This document shows positions 9,038 to 16,610 of a stretch of 61,493 nucleotides of DNA, in pieces. The position numbers and the translations under genes were made by a program. The DNA is from Bin87 sp964502995 (GTDB lineage Bacteria; Chloroflexota; Dehalococcoidia; Lucifugimonadales; UBA3495), in NCBI GenBank assembly GCA_964502995.1, contig CAZCZB010000014.1, forward strand, positions 1 through 61,493, written 5' to 3'. The notes under the pieces were generated by a model. The model saw only the letters and a program-made list of their open reading frames with translations, searched no databases and was not told where the DNA came from. Positions within the stretch are counted from its first letter, which is position 1. Every line of letters starts with the position of its first letter.

Positions 9038-9195
9038 CTCACGCGTACCCACTTTGTCATTGCGAGTCCGCCTGCGGTCCGCCGGTGGCGAGTGGTAATC
9101 TCGTTGACTGGCGGACGCTCCTCCCTTCGGCGGGATTGCCGCGTCCGCCGCCGGCGGACTCGCAATGACAGTTCAACAAAATGGGTACGCGTGAG
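9038..9195. mobile_element. MITE-like inverted-repeat element, copy 1
   Basis: 158 bp with no coding capacity. Both ends read CTCACGCGTACCCA inward, followed by a shared TCATTGCGAGTCCGCC. On the right arm eight extra bases separate the outer and inner parts. The copy is flanked by an exact 9-bp direct repeat, GGACGGGAG, at 9029-9037 and 9196-9204, which is a target-site duplication. Nearly identical to the copy at 27831-27988. The ends presumably serve a transposase encoded elsewhere; no transposase is present in this window. Confidence 0.85.
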
Positions 9196-9204
9196 GGACG
9201 GGAG

Positions 9205-9688
9205 CCTCACCAGGGCCTTCCACAAGTTCGGCAGGCCCAACCTCTGCGCTCGTATTGGGCTTTTCGAAGGATGCGGCACATGGGTTGAGTCTCAACGGGC
9301 GGGCTCATCGCAGGCGAGGCATCAGTCCCGAGGGATGAGGAGGCGCTATCGGGCGGTGGACGACCGGTGGGCGTGATCCGTAACGGCCAACCAATGTTGA
9401 ACGCCGGGCCTGTGGGGTGGCGTTGCACGCGCCAGGCTATGCCGCAACGTTTCCCATCGGGGTGTCAAAGGCGACGGTTCGGCCGGCACGGTAAGCGCGT
9501 GTTTGCTGACCAGGGGGACGCAACCTTTCGCAACCGTGGCTCTTCCTGATGGGGTTGGTATTTGTTTCGATACGGTTGAGCGGGTGGATATCTTCCGACC
9601 CACCGGTTGCTGGGGGAGGCTGGCGCCGGGACTCTGGGGTCCGGCCAATTCACGGCGTCAACTCTGAACGCTGGCCGGGCCTGAATCT
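9205..9688. other. Intergenic stretch with no recognised gene
   Basis: About 480 bases between the inverted-repeat element and the lut promoter. Short open frames exist on both strands, but they have no recognisable motif and no ribosome-binding site. Nothing resembling a tRNA or a known riboswitch was recognised. Confidence 0.5.
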
Positions 9689-9710
9689 GTTGGACAGGAA
9701 CCGATGGCTC

Positions 9711-9719
9711 TGCTAGTCT
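9711..9719 (+). promoter_or_regulatory. Extended -10 element of the lut operon
   Basis: TGC-TAGTCT, 29 bases before the lutA start. A possible -35 TTGGAC lies at 9690-9695 with an 18-base spacer. The TGC extension matches the motif found before many other genes here. Confidence 0.45.
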
Positions 9720-9747
9720 TGGCCGGCATTCTGCTGCGGAGATCGAA

Positions 9748-10500
9748 TTGGACCAGCGCGAACCCACGCGGGCTTCTCTTTTTGTCACGTGCATCATCGA
9801 CCAGATGTATCCCGAGGTTGGTGTGAGCGTGGTGCGAACACTGCGAAAATGCGGTGTGGACGTTGACTTTCCCGATGGCCAGTCATGCTGCGGGCAGCCG
9901 CTCTACAATTCCGGATTCACCGCTGAGTCCCGTAAATTGGCGTTGCAGACGCTGGACGCGCTGGCAGAATCCGAATACGTGATCGTGCCGTCGGGTTCTT
10001 GCGGGGCGATGCTGCGGGTGTTCTACCTGGACCTGTTCGCGGACGATCCGGAGAATCTCGCCAGGGCGGAATCGTTGGGCCGTCGCGTCTACGAGTTCAC
10101 CGAATTTCTCACCGACGTTTTGGGTGTAGCGGAGGTGCCCGGGGAGGGCGCCGGAGTCGCACGGAGCGTTGCCTACCACCCATCGTGCCACCTGTTGCGC
10201 GAGATGGGCGTGCGAGATGGGCCACGAACCTTGCTGCAAAATGCGCCCGGCGTGGATCTGGCGGAACTGCCGGATGCGGAGCAGTGCTGCGGGTTCGGAG
10301 GGACGTTTGCGGTCAAATATCCGCACATATCAGAGGAGATGCTCGCCGACAAAATTGCGGCAGCACAGCAGAGCGGCGCGGATACGCTGACCGCTTGCGA
10401 CATGGGTTGCCTGATGCACATCGGCGGCGCCGTAAGCCGGCAAAATCTCCCGATTGCGGTGCGCCACATCGCGCAGATATTGGATCCTGCCGAGGCGTGA
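9748..10500 (+). CDS. lutA: LutA-like (Fe-S)-binding lactate utilisation protein A
   Basis: 250 residues, the usual LutA/YkgE length. It carries the two CCG repeats of this family: DGQSCCGQPLYNSG near residue 45 and DAEQCCGFGGTFAVKYPHIS near residue 175. Isolated cysteines GSCGAM and PSCHLL complete the cluster ligands. Start: TTG at 9748, giving MDQREPTRASLFVTCIID, preceded by GCGGAGA; no ATG gives a better N-terminus. LutABC together oxidise L-lactate to pyruvate in the cytoplasm, and LutA probably passes electrons. It precedes lutB by two bases, indicating one operon. Glycolate oxidase iron-sulfur subunits share the CCG repeats but are longer. Confidence 0.9.
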   Translation: MDQREPTRASLFVTCIIDQMYPEVGVSVVRTLRKCGVDVDFPDGQSCCGQPLYNSGFTAESRKLALQTLDALAESEYVIVPSGSCGAMLRVFYLDLFADDPENLARAESLGRRVYEFTEFLTDVLGVAEVPGEGAGVARSVAYHPSCHLLREMGVRDGPRTLLQNAPGVDLAELPDAEQCCGFGGTFAVKYPHISEEMLADKIAAAQQSGADTLTACDMGCLMHIGGAVSRQNLPIAVRHIAQILDPAEA

Positions 10501-10502
10501 TC

Positions 10503-11948
10503 ATGGCGGAAGTCGCAACACGCAATTTCGTGCCCGCGTCCCAGATCGCGGTGAAGGACGCCCAGTTGCGCCAGGCCCTCCGCAGGGCTGGGGCCGGATT
10601 CGACGGCACCAGGCGGGAGGCCATCGCCGAAGTTTCGGAGGAGACCTGGGAAGACTGGAGGCAACAGGCCCGCCGGATCAAGGAACACACCATCGGGCAC
10701 CTGGACTACTACCTGGCGATGCTCGAACGCAACGTGGTGGCGGCGGGAGGCCAGGTTCATTTCGCGGCTGACGCCAATCAGGCCAACGCCATCGTGTCGG
10801 ATATCGCCCGCCGCAATGCGGTTCGCACCGTAACCAAGAGCAAGTCGATGGTTTCGGAGGAACTTGGCCTCAACCACGTGCTGGAAAACCAGGGAATTGA
10901 CGTGTTTGAGACTGACCTGGGTGAATACATCATCCAGTTGGCTGAAGAGACACCCTCGCACCTGGTGGCGCCGGCGCTGCACAAAACCCGCGGGCAGGTG
11001 GCGCAGCTTTTTTCGGAGCAACTTGGAGTCCCATATTCCGAAGACATCGAGGAGATGGCTCGGGTTGCCCGCGTCGTCCTCAGGCAAAAGTTCCTGGAAG
11101 CGGACATGGGCGTGAGCGGAGCCAATTTCCTGGTGGCGGAAACCGGTTCATTGGTGATCATCACCAACGAGGGAAACGGGCGGCTTTGCACCTCTGCGCC
11201 CCGTATCCACGTGGGACTGGCCGGCATGGAGAAGGTGATACCGTCGCTGCAGGATCTGGCCGTGTTTCTGCGTCTGTTGCCCCGTTCCGCCACGGGCCAG
11301 CGGATAACATCGTACCTGAGCATGGTCACGGGCCCGAGGCGCGCCGAAGATGAGGATGGCCCCGACGAGTTTCACCTGGTCATCGTCGATAACGGGCGGA
11401 GTCGTTTGCTGCGCGACCCGGCGCTGCGCGAATCGCTCTATTGCATACGGTGCGGCGCTTGCCTCAACGTGTGTCCGATCTACCAGCGGGTGGGAGGGCA
11501 CGCCTACGGTTGGGTGTACCCGGGCCCCATCGGTTCCATCGTCACGCCCGGACTCGTGGGCGTGGCGCAAGCGAAGGATCTGCCCAACGCGTCCACTCTC
11601 TGCGGAGCCTGTCGCGACGCATGCCCGGTGCAGATCAACATTCCCCGGATGCTGTTGCATCTCCGGCATCAGCAGGCCGAAAGCAACGACTACAACCAGC
11701 GCACCGTGTCCGACACCGACGCGATGATGGCGCGGAGTTTTGCCACCGTTATGTCCACCCCCTGGCTCAGGCGGGTGGGACGAACAATCGGGAGATTGCT
11801 GGCAAAACCGATGGCACAGGGCGGCAAGATCAGGCAGACTCGACTACCCGTGCTTTCCAGGTGGACGCGGGCCCGCGATTTGCCGCTACCCGCAGAGCGT
11901 ACGTTCCGCGACATCTGGCGGGACGAGCTTTCCGGCGGTCGAGACTAG
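10503..11948 (+). CDS. lutB: LutB-like lactate utilisation iron-sulfur protein
   Basis: 481 residues. An N-terminal LUD domain (about 60-300, with TVTKSKSMVSEELGLNHVLE and GANFLVAETGSLVI) is followed by two 4Fe-4S motifs, CIRCGACLNVCP from residue 314 and CGACRDACP from residue 367. The C-terminal tail is helical and poorly conserved. This is the LutB architecture: the LUD domain plus ferredoxin part of the L-lactate oxidising complex. Start ATG 10503 lies two bases after the lutA stop, so translation is probably coupled. In-frame sequence continues far upstream without a stop, but there it overlaps lutA in another frame and is not coding. Confidence 0.93.
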   Translation: MAEVATRNFVPASQIAVKDAQLRQALRRAGAGFDGTRREAIAEVSEETWEDWRQQARRIKEHTIGHLDYYLAMLERNVVAAGGQVHFAADANQANAIVSDIARRNAVRTVTKSKSMVSEELGLNHVLENQGIDVFETDLGEYIIQLAEETPSHLVAPALHKTRGQVAQLFSEQLGVPYSEDIEEMARVARVVLRQKFLEADMGVSGANFLVAETGSLVIITNEGNGRLCTSAPRIHVGLAGMEKVIPSLQDLAVFLRLLPRSATGQRITSYLSMVTGPRRAEDEDGPDEFHLVIVDNGRSRLLRDPALRESLYCIRCGACLNVCPIYQRVGGHAYGWVYPGPIGSIVTPGLVGVAQAKDLPNASTLCGACRDACPVQINIPRMLLHLRHQQAESNDYNQRTVSDTDAMMARSFATVMSTPWLRRVGRTIGRLLAKPMAQGGKIRQTRLPVLSRWTRARDLPLPAERTFRDIWRDELSGGRD

Positions 11949-11966
11949 CGGTGTCGTTGACTCCTC

Positions 11967-12761
11967 ATGAGTAACCCAACCGCTCGGCAAACCGATGCCA
12001 TGTCCCGGTCTATTGGTATCCCATCGGCTGAATTTCTGGCTTCGGTGCGGGAGGCATTGGGCCGGCCGGACGAGCCGCCGCCGGACCCCTACGCACCCCT
12101 GTCGGACACCCCTGAATCGCTGGCGTCGCGGGCCCTGGAAGTGCGCGAACGCGTGGCGGCTCAACTGCCCGAGCTGACGGACCGAATGGCCGAAACGGCC
12201 GGCCTGAGGGGCTGGAACGTGGCGCGGTGCCAGGGTGTCGAAGACTCGCTGGATTATGTCATATCACTGATCCGGCGTTTGGGTGTCAGTTCCGTTGCGA
12301 GATCCGAGCAAGCCGTGTTCGACACCGTCCTGGTGGATGCCGCTGTTGGCCGCGCGGGAGCGATCTGCTGGCCTGCGGTGTACGACGGAGAGGACAGTCG
12401 GGCAGAGGTGAGGAAGCGGCTGTTGGAGTCGGGCATGGGGATCACCGGGGCCGATTACGCCATCGCGGAAACCGGTTCGGTGATAGTGCTGCCCCGCAAG
12501 GGATTGAGCCGCCTGGTGTCAGTGGTGCCGCCGGTTCACGTTGCCATCGTCAGGCCAGCCGACATCATCGGGACGCTGGACGATCTTTTCACGCTGCGCC
12601 GACTGGAGTATCACCGGAACGGCGAGCACGGCAGCCCCGACATGGGCAGCTACCTCAATTTCATCACCGGGCCCAGCCGTACGGCTGACATTGAGCAGAC
12701 AATCGTGGTTGGTGTTCACGGTCCCCGGGAAGTCCACATGATCCTGCTGGATCAGGAGTAG
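11967..12761 (+). CDS. lutC: LutC-like LUD-domain protein
   Basis: 264 residues with a single LUD domain. The end of the domain carries MGITGADYAIAETGSVIVLP and later SYLNFITGPSRTADIEQTIV and GPREVHMILLD, all typical of LutC/YkgG. It is the third subunit of the L-lactate oxidation system. It starts 18 bases after lutB. An internal ATG at 12000 (MSRSIGIPS) is an alternative start. Only four bases separate its stop from the next gene, so the MNT/HEPN pair probably belongs to the same transcript. Confidence 0.9.
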   Translation: MSNPTARQTDAMSRSIGIPSAEFLASVREALGRPDEPPPDPYAPLSDTPESLASRALEVRERVAAQLPELTDRMAETAGLRGWNVARCQGVEDSLDYVISLIRRLGVSSVARSEQAVFDTVLVDAAVGRAGAICWPAVYDGEDSRAEVRKRLLESGMGITGADYAIAETGSVIVLPRKGLSRLVSVVPPVHVAIVRPADIIGTLDDLFTLRRLEYHRNGEHGSPDMGSYLNFITGPSRTADIEQTIVVGVHGPREVHMILLDQE

Positions 12762-12765
12762 CGCG

Positions 12766-13107
12766 ATGCCCGTGCGAGTTGGTTTCATTCAATACCGGCG
12801 CCAGATGCTGGAGCAGCAACTGGAAGAGTTGATGGGGGTTTTTCCGACCCTCGGCATCGAAAAGGCAATCCTCTACGGGGATGCCGTAACCGGCGACTTC
12901 GCTCCTGACAGCGTGCTGAACTTCGTTTTCGTTCAGGAAACCGACCGGTCATTCGGGAGGCGCGCCGACTTTTTTTCGTACCACCTTGATTCACAAATCG
13001 GGTTGACGGCGCTGGTGTACACGCCGGAGGAATTTGAACGGTTGCAAGACACCCTGCCGGCGCTGAAGGCGGCCTGCAAGGAAGGAAGAGTGGTTTTCGA
13101 TGCCTGA
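12766..13107 (+). CDS. Degenerate MNT-type nucleotidyltransferase domain protein
   Basis: 113 residues. The fold resembles small MNT (minimal nucleotidyltransferase) proteins: an N-terminal helix, then a strand-turn-strand LYGDAVTGDFAPDSVLNFVF. In active members this segment reads G-S-x-x-x-G ... S-D-x-D. Here the serine after the glycine is aspartate and the second acidic pair is replaced (SVLNF), so the metal site looks lost. Catalytic activity is therefore doubtful. It begins four bases after lutC and overlaps the HEPN gene by eight bases (ATGCCTGA), the arrangement of MNT/HEPN pairs. Its role is unknown; a structural partner of the HEPN protein is the simplest guess. Confidence 0.65.
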   Translation: MPVRVGFIQYRRQMLEQQLEELMGVFPTLGIEKAILYGDAVTGDFAPDSVLNFVFVQETDRSFGRRADFFSYHLDSQIGLTALVYTPEEFERLQDTLPALKAACKEGRVVFDA

Positions 13108-13501
13108 TTTTCTGTCCGAAGGCTCCCGGTGGTTCCGGCAGGCCGAAAGGGACCTGGAGGATGCCACATTCAACCGCCAGGGTGAGCGCTACAACATAGC
13201 GTGCTTCCTGAGCCAGCAGGCCGCTGAGAAGGCGGTGAAGGCGTACCTGTACCGGCGGGGCGCGGAGGACGTTTGGGGAAACTCGCTGCTGGATCTGTGC
13301 GAGGACGCCAAGCTTTTCGAGATGTTCTTCGATACGATCAAAGCCGAAGCCCGGCAGCTGGACAAGTACTACGACATCACCCGCTATCCCGGCTACCTGC
13401 CCAGCGGCATACCGGCTGAGGCTTTTGATGACGTTGACGCTGAACGGGCGATTGAGCTGGCGGGAATCGTCGTGCGGTTTGTCGGCGAGCGCATAGTCTG
13501 A
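13100..13501 (+). CDS. HEPN domain protein paired with the MNT gene
   Basis: 133 residues. HEPN hallmarks are FRQAERDLEDA at the N-terminus, then CFLSQQAAEKAVKAYLY, and later YYDITRYPGYLPSGIPAEAF. The R-x4-6-H ribonuclease motif of toxic HEPN proteins is not visible, so RNase activity is unlikely. HEPN proteins of this subgroup usually bind an MNT partner, which is encoded immediately upstream with an 8-base overlap. It is the last gene of the lut run and ends just before a hairpin. A toxin-antitoxin role is possible but not favoured because both partners lack their catalytic motifs. Confidence 0.75.
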   Translation: MPDFLSEGSRWFRQAERDLEDATFNRQGERYNIACFLSQQAAEKAVKAYLYRRGAEDVWGNSLLDLCEDAKLFEMFFDTIKAEARQLDKYYDITRYPGYLPSGIPAEAFDDVDAERAIELAGIVVRFVGERIV

Positions 13502-13506
13502 TCCGA

Positions 13507-13530
13507 TTCACGTGATCCGGCTCACGTGAA
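13507..13530. terminator. Hairpin between convergent HEPN and SRPBCC genes
   Basis: TTCACGTGA, six-base loop, TCACGTGAA, followed by AAT. The right arm overlaps the stop codon of the minus-strand SRPBCC gene at 13522. A bidirectional terminator is plausible, though no long T-run follows. Confidence 0.5.
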
Positions 13531-13965
13531 AATCCGAGCCAACTGCTCCTGGCGGTAGGCGAAGATTTTGCGGAGGTCGCGGCGCACCAACAGACGGTCG
13601 ATGATACGACCGCCGAGCATGTCGTATTCGACCACGTCCCTGATCAGAGTCCCGTTGTCCTGAGGCATGAACGTGTGTTCATGCACCCAGCGGCGGTAGG
13701 GTCCGCTGATCTGTTCGTCCACGAAACGGTGCGGCGGCTCCCACGCGGTGATCCGGCTGCGCCAGCGCATCGGCCAGCCGTGGAGCCGCAGGCGGTAGTC
13801 GATCTCCACGCCCGCGCCCATTTCAATCGGTGGCGGCGTGATGACCCGGAACCGCAGCAAGGGCGGGGTCAACTCCTCCAGTCTGAACGCGTCCGAGTAA
13901 AACGGGAAGATGTCCTCGGGGCGACGGGGAAGCCACTGTTCGCTTTCCAGAAGGAACGGGGCCAT
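13522..13965 (-). CDS. SRPBCC (START-like) family protein
   Basis: 147 residues. The pattern is that of small SRPBCC ligand-binding proteins: an opening strand with PRRPEDIFPFYSDAFRLEELTP, then VEIDYRLRLHGWPMRWRSRI, WEPPHRFVDEQISGPYRRWVHEHTF, and a C-terminal helix LRKIFAYRQEQLARIF. Such proteins bind hydrophobic ligands; the ligand here is unknown. Its start codon overlaps the stop of the glycerate kinase gene by a single base (TGATG), so the two are translationally coupled. This is a common arrangement but does not tell the function. There is no signal peptide. Confidence 0.8.
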   Translation of the reverse strand: MAPFLLESEQWLPRRPEDIFPFYSDAFRLEELTPPLLRFRVITPPPIEMGAGVEIDYRLRLHGWPMRWRSRITAWEPPHRFVDEQISGPYRRWVHEHTFMPQDNGTLIRDVVEYDMLGGRIIDRLLVRRDLRKIFAYRQEQLARIFT

Positions 13966-15110
13966 CAGCCGGTTCTACCCAGATTGAACAAGCGCACCGC
14001 TCTTTCGGCCGCCCTTTCCAGGAGAACCTCCCCGTGCTGCAAGCTGTATTCCAGGGTGGACGGTTCTTCACCGATGGGAATAATCGCGTCGATTCCGTGA
14101 GCATAGAGCGCGTCGTACCCGTCGCCGAGGCTGCCGGCCAATAGCAGGGTGGGGACGCCGACCGCCTTGCTGCGGCGGGCGATGCCGACCGGGGCCTTGT
14201 CGAACGCGGTTGATCGATCCGCCCTTCCTTCGCCGGTGATCACCAGATTGGCTCCCCGGGCGTTCCGGTCAAAGTCCAGCGCGTCGCACACCATGTCGAT
14301 ACCGGACCGCAGATCGCAGTTGGCGAAGGCCATGAGACCGGCGCCCAATCCGCCGGCCGCGCCTGCTCCGGGGGCCTGGGATACATCGATTTCCAAGTGA
14401 GATTGGATCACCGCCGCCAGATTGGCCAGGCAACCGTCGAGTTCGGTGATCATCTCCGGCGTTGCGCCTTTTTGGGGGCCGAAAATCGCCGAGGCGCCGG
14501 TTTCGCCGCACAAGGGATTGGTTACGTCGGTGGCGCCCACTATGGTGGCGTCCGCCAGGGCGCTGTGGATTCCGGAAACATCGATGGATCGCAGGTCGGC
14601 GAGGGCAGCGCCGCCGGGCGGCAACTGCGCGCCGGAAGAGTCCAGGAAGCGGACGCCCAACGCGGACGCCATGCCCGTTCCGCCGTCGTTGGTTGCGCTG
14701 CCGCCCAGGCCGACGATGATGCGGGTGTAGCCTGCGTCCAGCGCGGTGTGCATCAATTCGCCGGTCCCGTAGGTGGTCGTCGTGCGCGGGTCCCTTTGAT
14801 CGTCCGGAATCAACGCCAAACCGGACGCCAGGGCCATCTCGATGACCGCGGTTTGACCGTCTCCCATCACACCCCATTGGGCATCAAGCGGCGCACCCAG
14901 GGGACCGGTTACGCGCTGGGTGAAATACCGGCCGCCGGTGGTGTCGATCAGGGCTGCCAGGGTGCCATCGCCGCCGTCGGCAACCGGGATCAGCACCGTT
15001 TCAGCGTCGGGGACAGCACGGAGCACGCCCTGTTCGATGGCGGTGGCGGCCGCCCTGGCAGAGACGCTTTGCTTGAATGCCTGAGGCGCGATGACAATAC
15101 GCAGCGACAT
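13965..15110 (-). CDS. Glycerate kinase (GarK/GlxK family)
   Basis: 381 residues, normal for class II glycerate kinases, which phosphorylate D-glycerate with ATP. Family motifs: VIAPQAFKQSVSARAAATAI at the start, PVADGGDGT at 42-50, VGLGGSATNDGGTGMASALG at about 133-152, and ITGEGRADRSTAFDKAP near 292. Start ATG 15110 (MSLRIVIAPQ) matches the family N-terminus; the ATG at 15179 would add 23 residues that cross the promoter. No ribosome-binding site is seen, and TACAAT lies seven bases upstream, so the message may be leaderless. It would feed 2- or 3-phosphoglycerate into glycolysis; no glyoxylate or tartronate semialdehyde genes are nearby. Confidence 0.93.
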   Translation of the reverse strand: MSLRIVIAPQAFKQSVSARAAATAIEQGVLRAVPDAETVLIPVADGGDGTLAALIDTTGGRYFTQRVTGPLGAPLDAQWGVMGDGQTAVIEMALASGLALIPDDQRDPRTTTTYGTGELMHTALDAGYTRIIVGLGGSATNDGGTGMASALGVRFLDSSGAQLPPGGAALADLRSIDVSGIHSALADATIVGATDVTNPLCGETGASAIFGPQKGATPEMITELDGCLANLAAVIQSHLEIDVSQAPGAGAAGGLGAGLMAFANCDLRSGIDMVCDALDFDRNARGANLVITGEGRADRSTAFDKAPVGIARRSKAVGVPTLLLAGSLGDGYDALYAHGIDAIIPIGEEPSTLEYSLQHGEVLLERAAERAVRLFNLGRTG

Positions 15111-15116
15111 GGTCCA

Positions 15117-15122
15117 ATTGTA
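15117..15122 (-). promoter_or_regulatory. -10 element giving a leaderless glycerate kinase message
   Basis: TACAAT on the minus strand with six bases between it and the ATG at 15110. A -10 at this distance puts the transcription start at, or within a base of, the start codon. No Shine-Dalgarno sequence is present. Confidence 0.5.
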
Positions 15123-15192
15123 GCCCAACCGCCGGGTGAACCGGGCGGGCCGGGTTTCCCGATTGGGCGCGATAGGCACGGAGTAGCGGGTA

Positions 15193-15201
15193 TGTTAGTA
15201 T
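15193..15201 (+). promoter_or_regulatory. Extended -10 element before the M20 amidohydrolase pair
   Basis: TGT-TAGTAT, 52 bases before the start at 15254. The TG extension is in the correct register. No convincing -35 was found. Confidence 0.45.
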
Positions 15202-15253
15202 CGGCAGGCGGACCCGAAACCGCACCAAACACACGCCAATCGGGGAGTCTGCG

Positions 15254-16585
15254 ATGCCAACCAAAGCGGAACTGAAAGACCGGGCCTTTGCCGAAATTGA
15301 CCGCCGAGCCGATGAGTTGGTTCGGATCTCCCAGCAGATACTGGAAAATCCGGAACCGGGATTCCGCGAGTTCAAGACTGCCGCGCTGGTTGGAGAGAAG
15401 TTCGGTGAGATGGGCCTTCCCTTCCGGAGCGGCCTGGGCATGACCGGGTTGCGTGCCGAGATACTGGGGGGCAGCGAAGGCCCGACCATGGCCATCATGG
15501 GTGAGCTGGACAGCCTGATTGTCAACGAACACCCGCACTCGGATGGCAGTACCGGCGCGGCTCACGCTTGCGGGCACCATTGCCAGATTGCGATGATGCT
15601 GGGTTCCACGATGGCGCTGATGCAGGAGGGCGTGCTGCCACATTTGAGCGGCCGCATAGTCCCCATGGCGGTTCCTGCCGAAGAGTACATCGAGATCGAA
15701 TACCGCGACTCGCTGAGGCGCGACGGGAAGATTGAATTCCTGGGGGGCAAACCCGAGTTCATCCGCCTGGGTGAGTTCGACGACGTGCATCTGGCGATGA
15801 TGATGCACACGACCAGCACTCCGATTGAAAAACAACTGGCCACCACGGGAACCAACAACGGGACCGTTGCCAAGAAAATCCAGTTTGTGGGCAAGGGAGC
15901 GCACGCCGGCGGTTCACCGCACCTGGGCATCAACGCCCTGAACGCCGCCACGCTGGCGATGACGGCCATTCACTTCAACCGGGAGACGTTTCTGGACACT
16001 GATACCGTCAGGGTCCACCCGATCATTACCAAAGGTGGGGAAGCCGTCTCTGCGGTGCCGGCCGACGTGCGCATGGAAACGTTCGTCCGCGGCAAGACGC
16101 TCGACGCCATCATGGACGCCAACCGCAAGGTTGACCGCGCCCTTCGGGCCGGGGCGATGGCCATTGGAGCCACCGTCAACATTCAAACGATCCCCGGCTA
16201 CCTGCCGATGATCCAAAACAAGAAGATGCAGGAAATTTTCCGTGGCAACGCCGAATCCCTGGTTGGCTCGGATAACGTGGGTTGGAACCCGCACCGCACG
16301 GGCAGCACCGACATGGGCGACGTGAGCGCCATCATGCCGGTTCTCCATCCTTACGTTGGCGGCGCGACAGGGATAGGGCATGGGGCCGACTACGTGATAC
16401 AGGACTACAACCTGGCGGTCATCACCGGGGCCAAAGCCATGACTGCGACCGTGATCGACCTGATGGCCGACGGCGCGGCGGAGGCAAACCAGGTAGTTGC
16501 GAATCATCGCCCGGACATGACGTCGCGAGAATACGTGAACTTCATGCGTTCGCTGGCCGCCGAACAATCGTACACCGAAGCATAG
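15254..16585 (+). CDS. M20-family amidohydrolase, first of a tandem pair
   Basis: 443 residues. M20 di-zinc hydrolases of the AbgB/IAA-amino acid hydrolase type cleave amide bonds of N-acyl amino acids and similar compounds. The metal motif HACGHHCQIAMML starts at residue 104. The acidic residues sit in VPAEEYIE and the dimerisation domain starts near KKIQFVGKGAHAGGSPHLG, with GAHAG being the conserved lid motif. The end of the protein carries STDMGDVS and GATGIGHGADYVI, giving the last metal-binding histidine. RBS GGGGAG lies upstream. The gene at 16611 is a paralogue in the same orientation. The substrate is unknown. Confidence 0.88.
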   Translation: MPTKAELKDRAFAEIDRRADELVRISQQILENPEPGFREFKTAALVGEKFGEMGLPFRSGLGMTGLRAEILGGSEGPTMAIMGELDSLIVNEHPHSDGSTGAAHACGHHCQIAMMLGSTMALMQEGVLPHLSGRIVPMAVPAEEYIEIEYRDSLRRDGKIEFLGGKPEFIRLGEFDDVHLAMMMHTTSTPIEKQLATTGTNNGTVAKKIQFVGKGAHAGGSPHLGINALNAATLAMTAIHFNRETFLDTDTVRVHPIITKGGEAVSAVPADVRMETFVRGKTLDAIMDANRKVDRALRAGAMAIGATVNIQTIPGYLPMIQNKKMQEIFRGNAESLVGSDNVGWNPHRTGSTDMGDVSAIMPVLHPYVGGATGIGHGADYVIQDYNLAVITGAKAMTATVIDLMADGAAEANQVVANHRPDMTSREYVNFMRSLAAEQSYTEA

Positions 16586-16610
16586 CCACAAACGGTGGAT
16601 GGAACGAACA

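Noticed and set aside
9205..9747. A regulatory gene or riboswitch for lutABC
   Set aside because: Only short frames without motifs, and no riboswitch consensus was recognised.
13100..13501. Active type II toxin-antitoxin module
   Set aside because: Both MNT and HEPN partners lack their catalytic motifs. A TA role is not excluded but is not the best reading.
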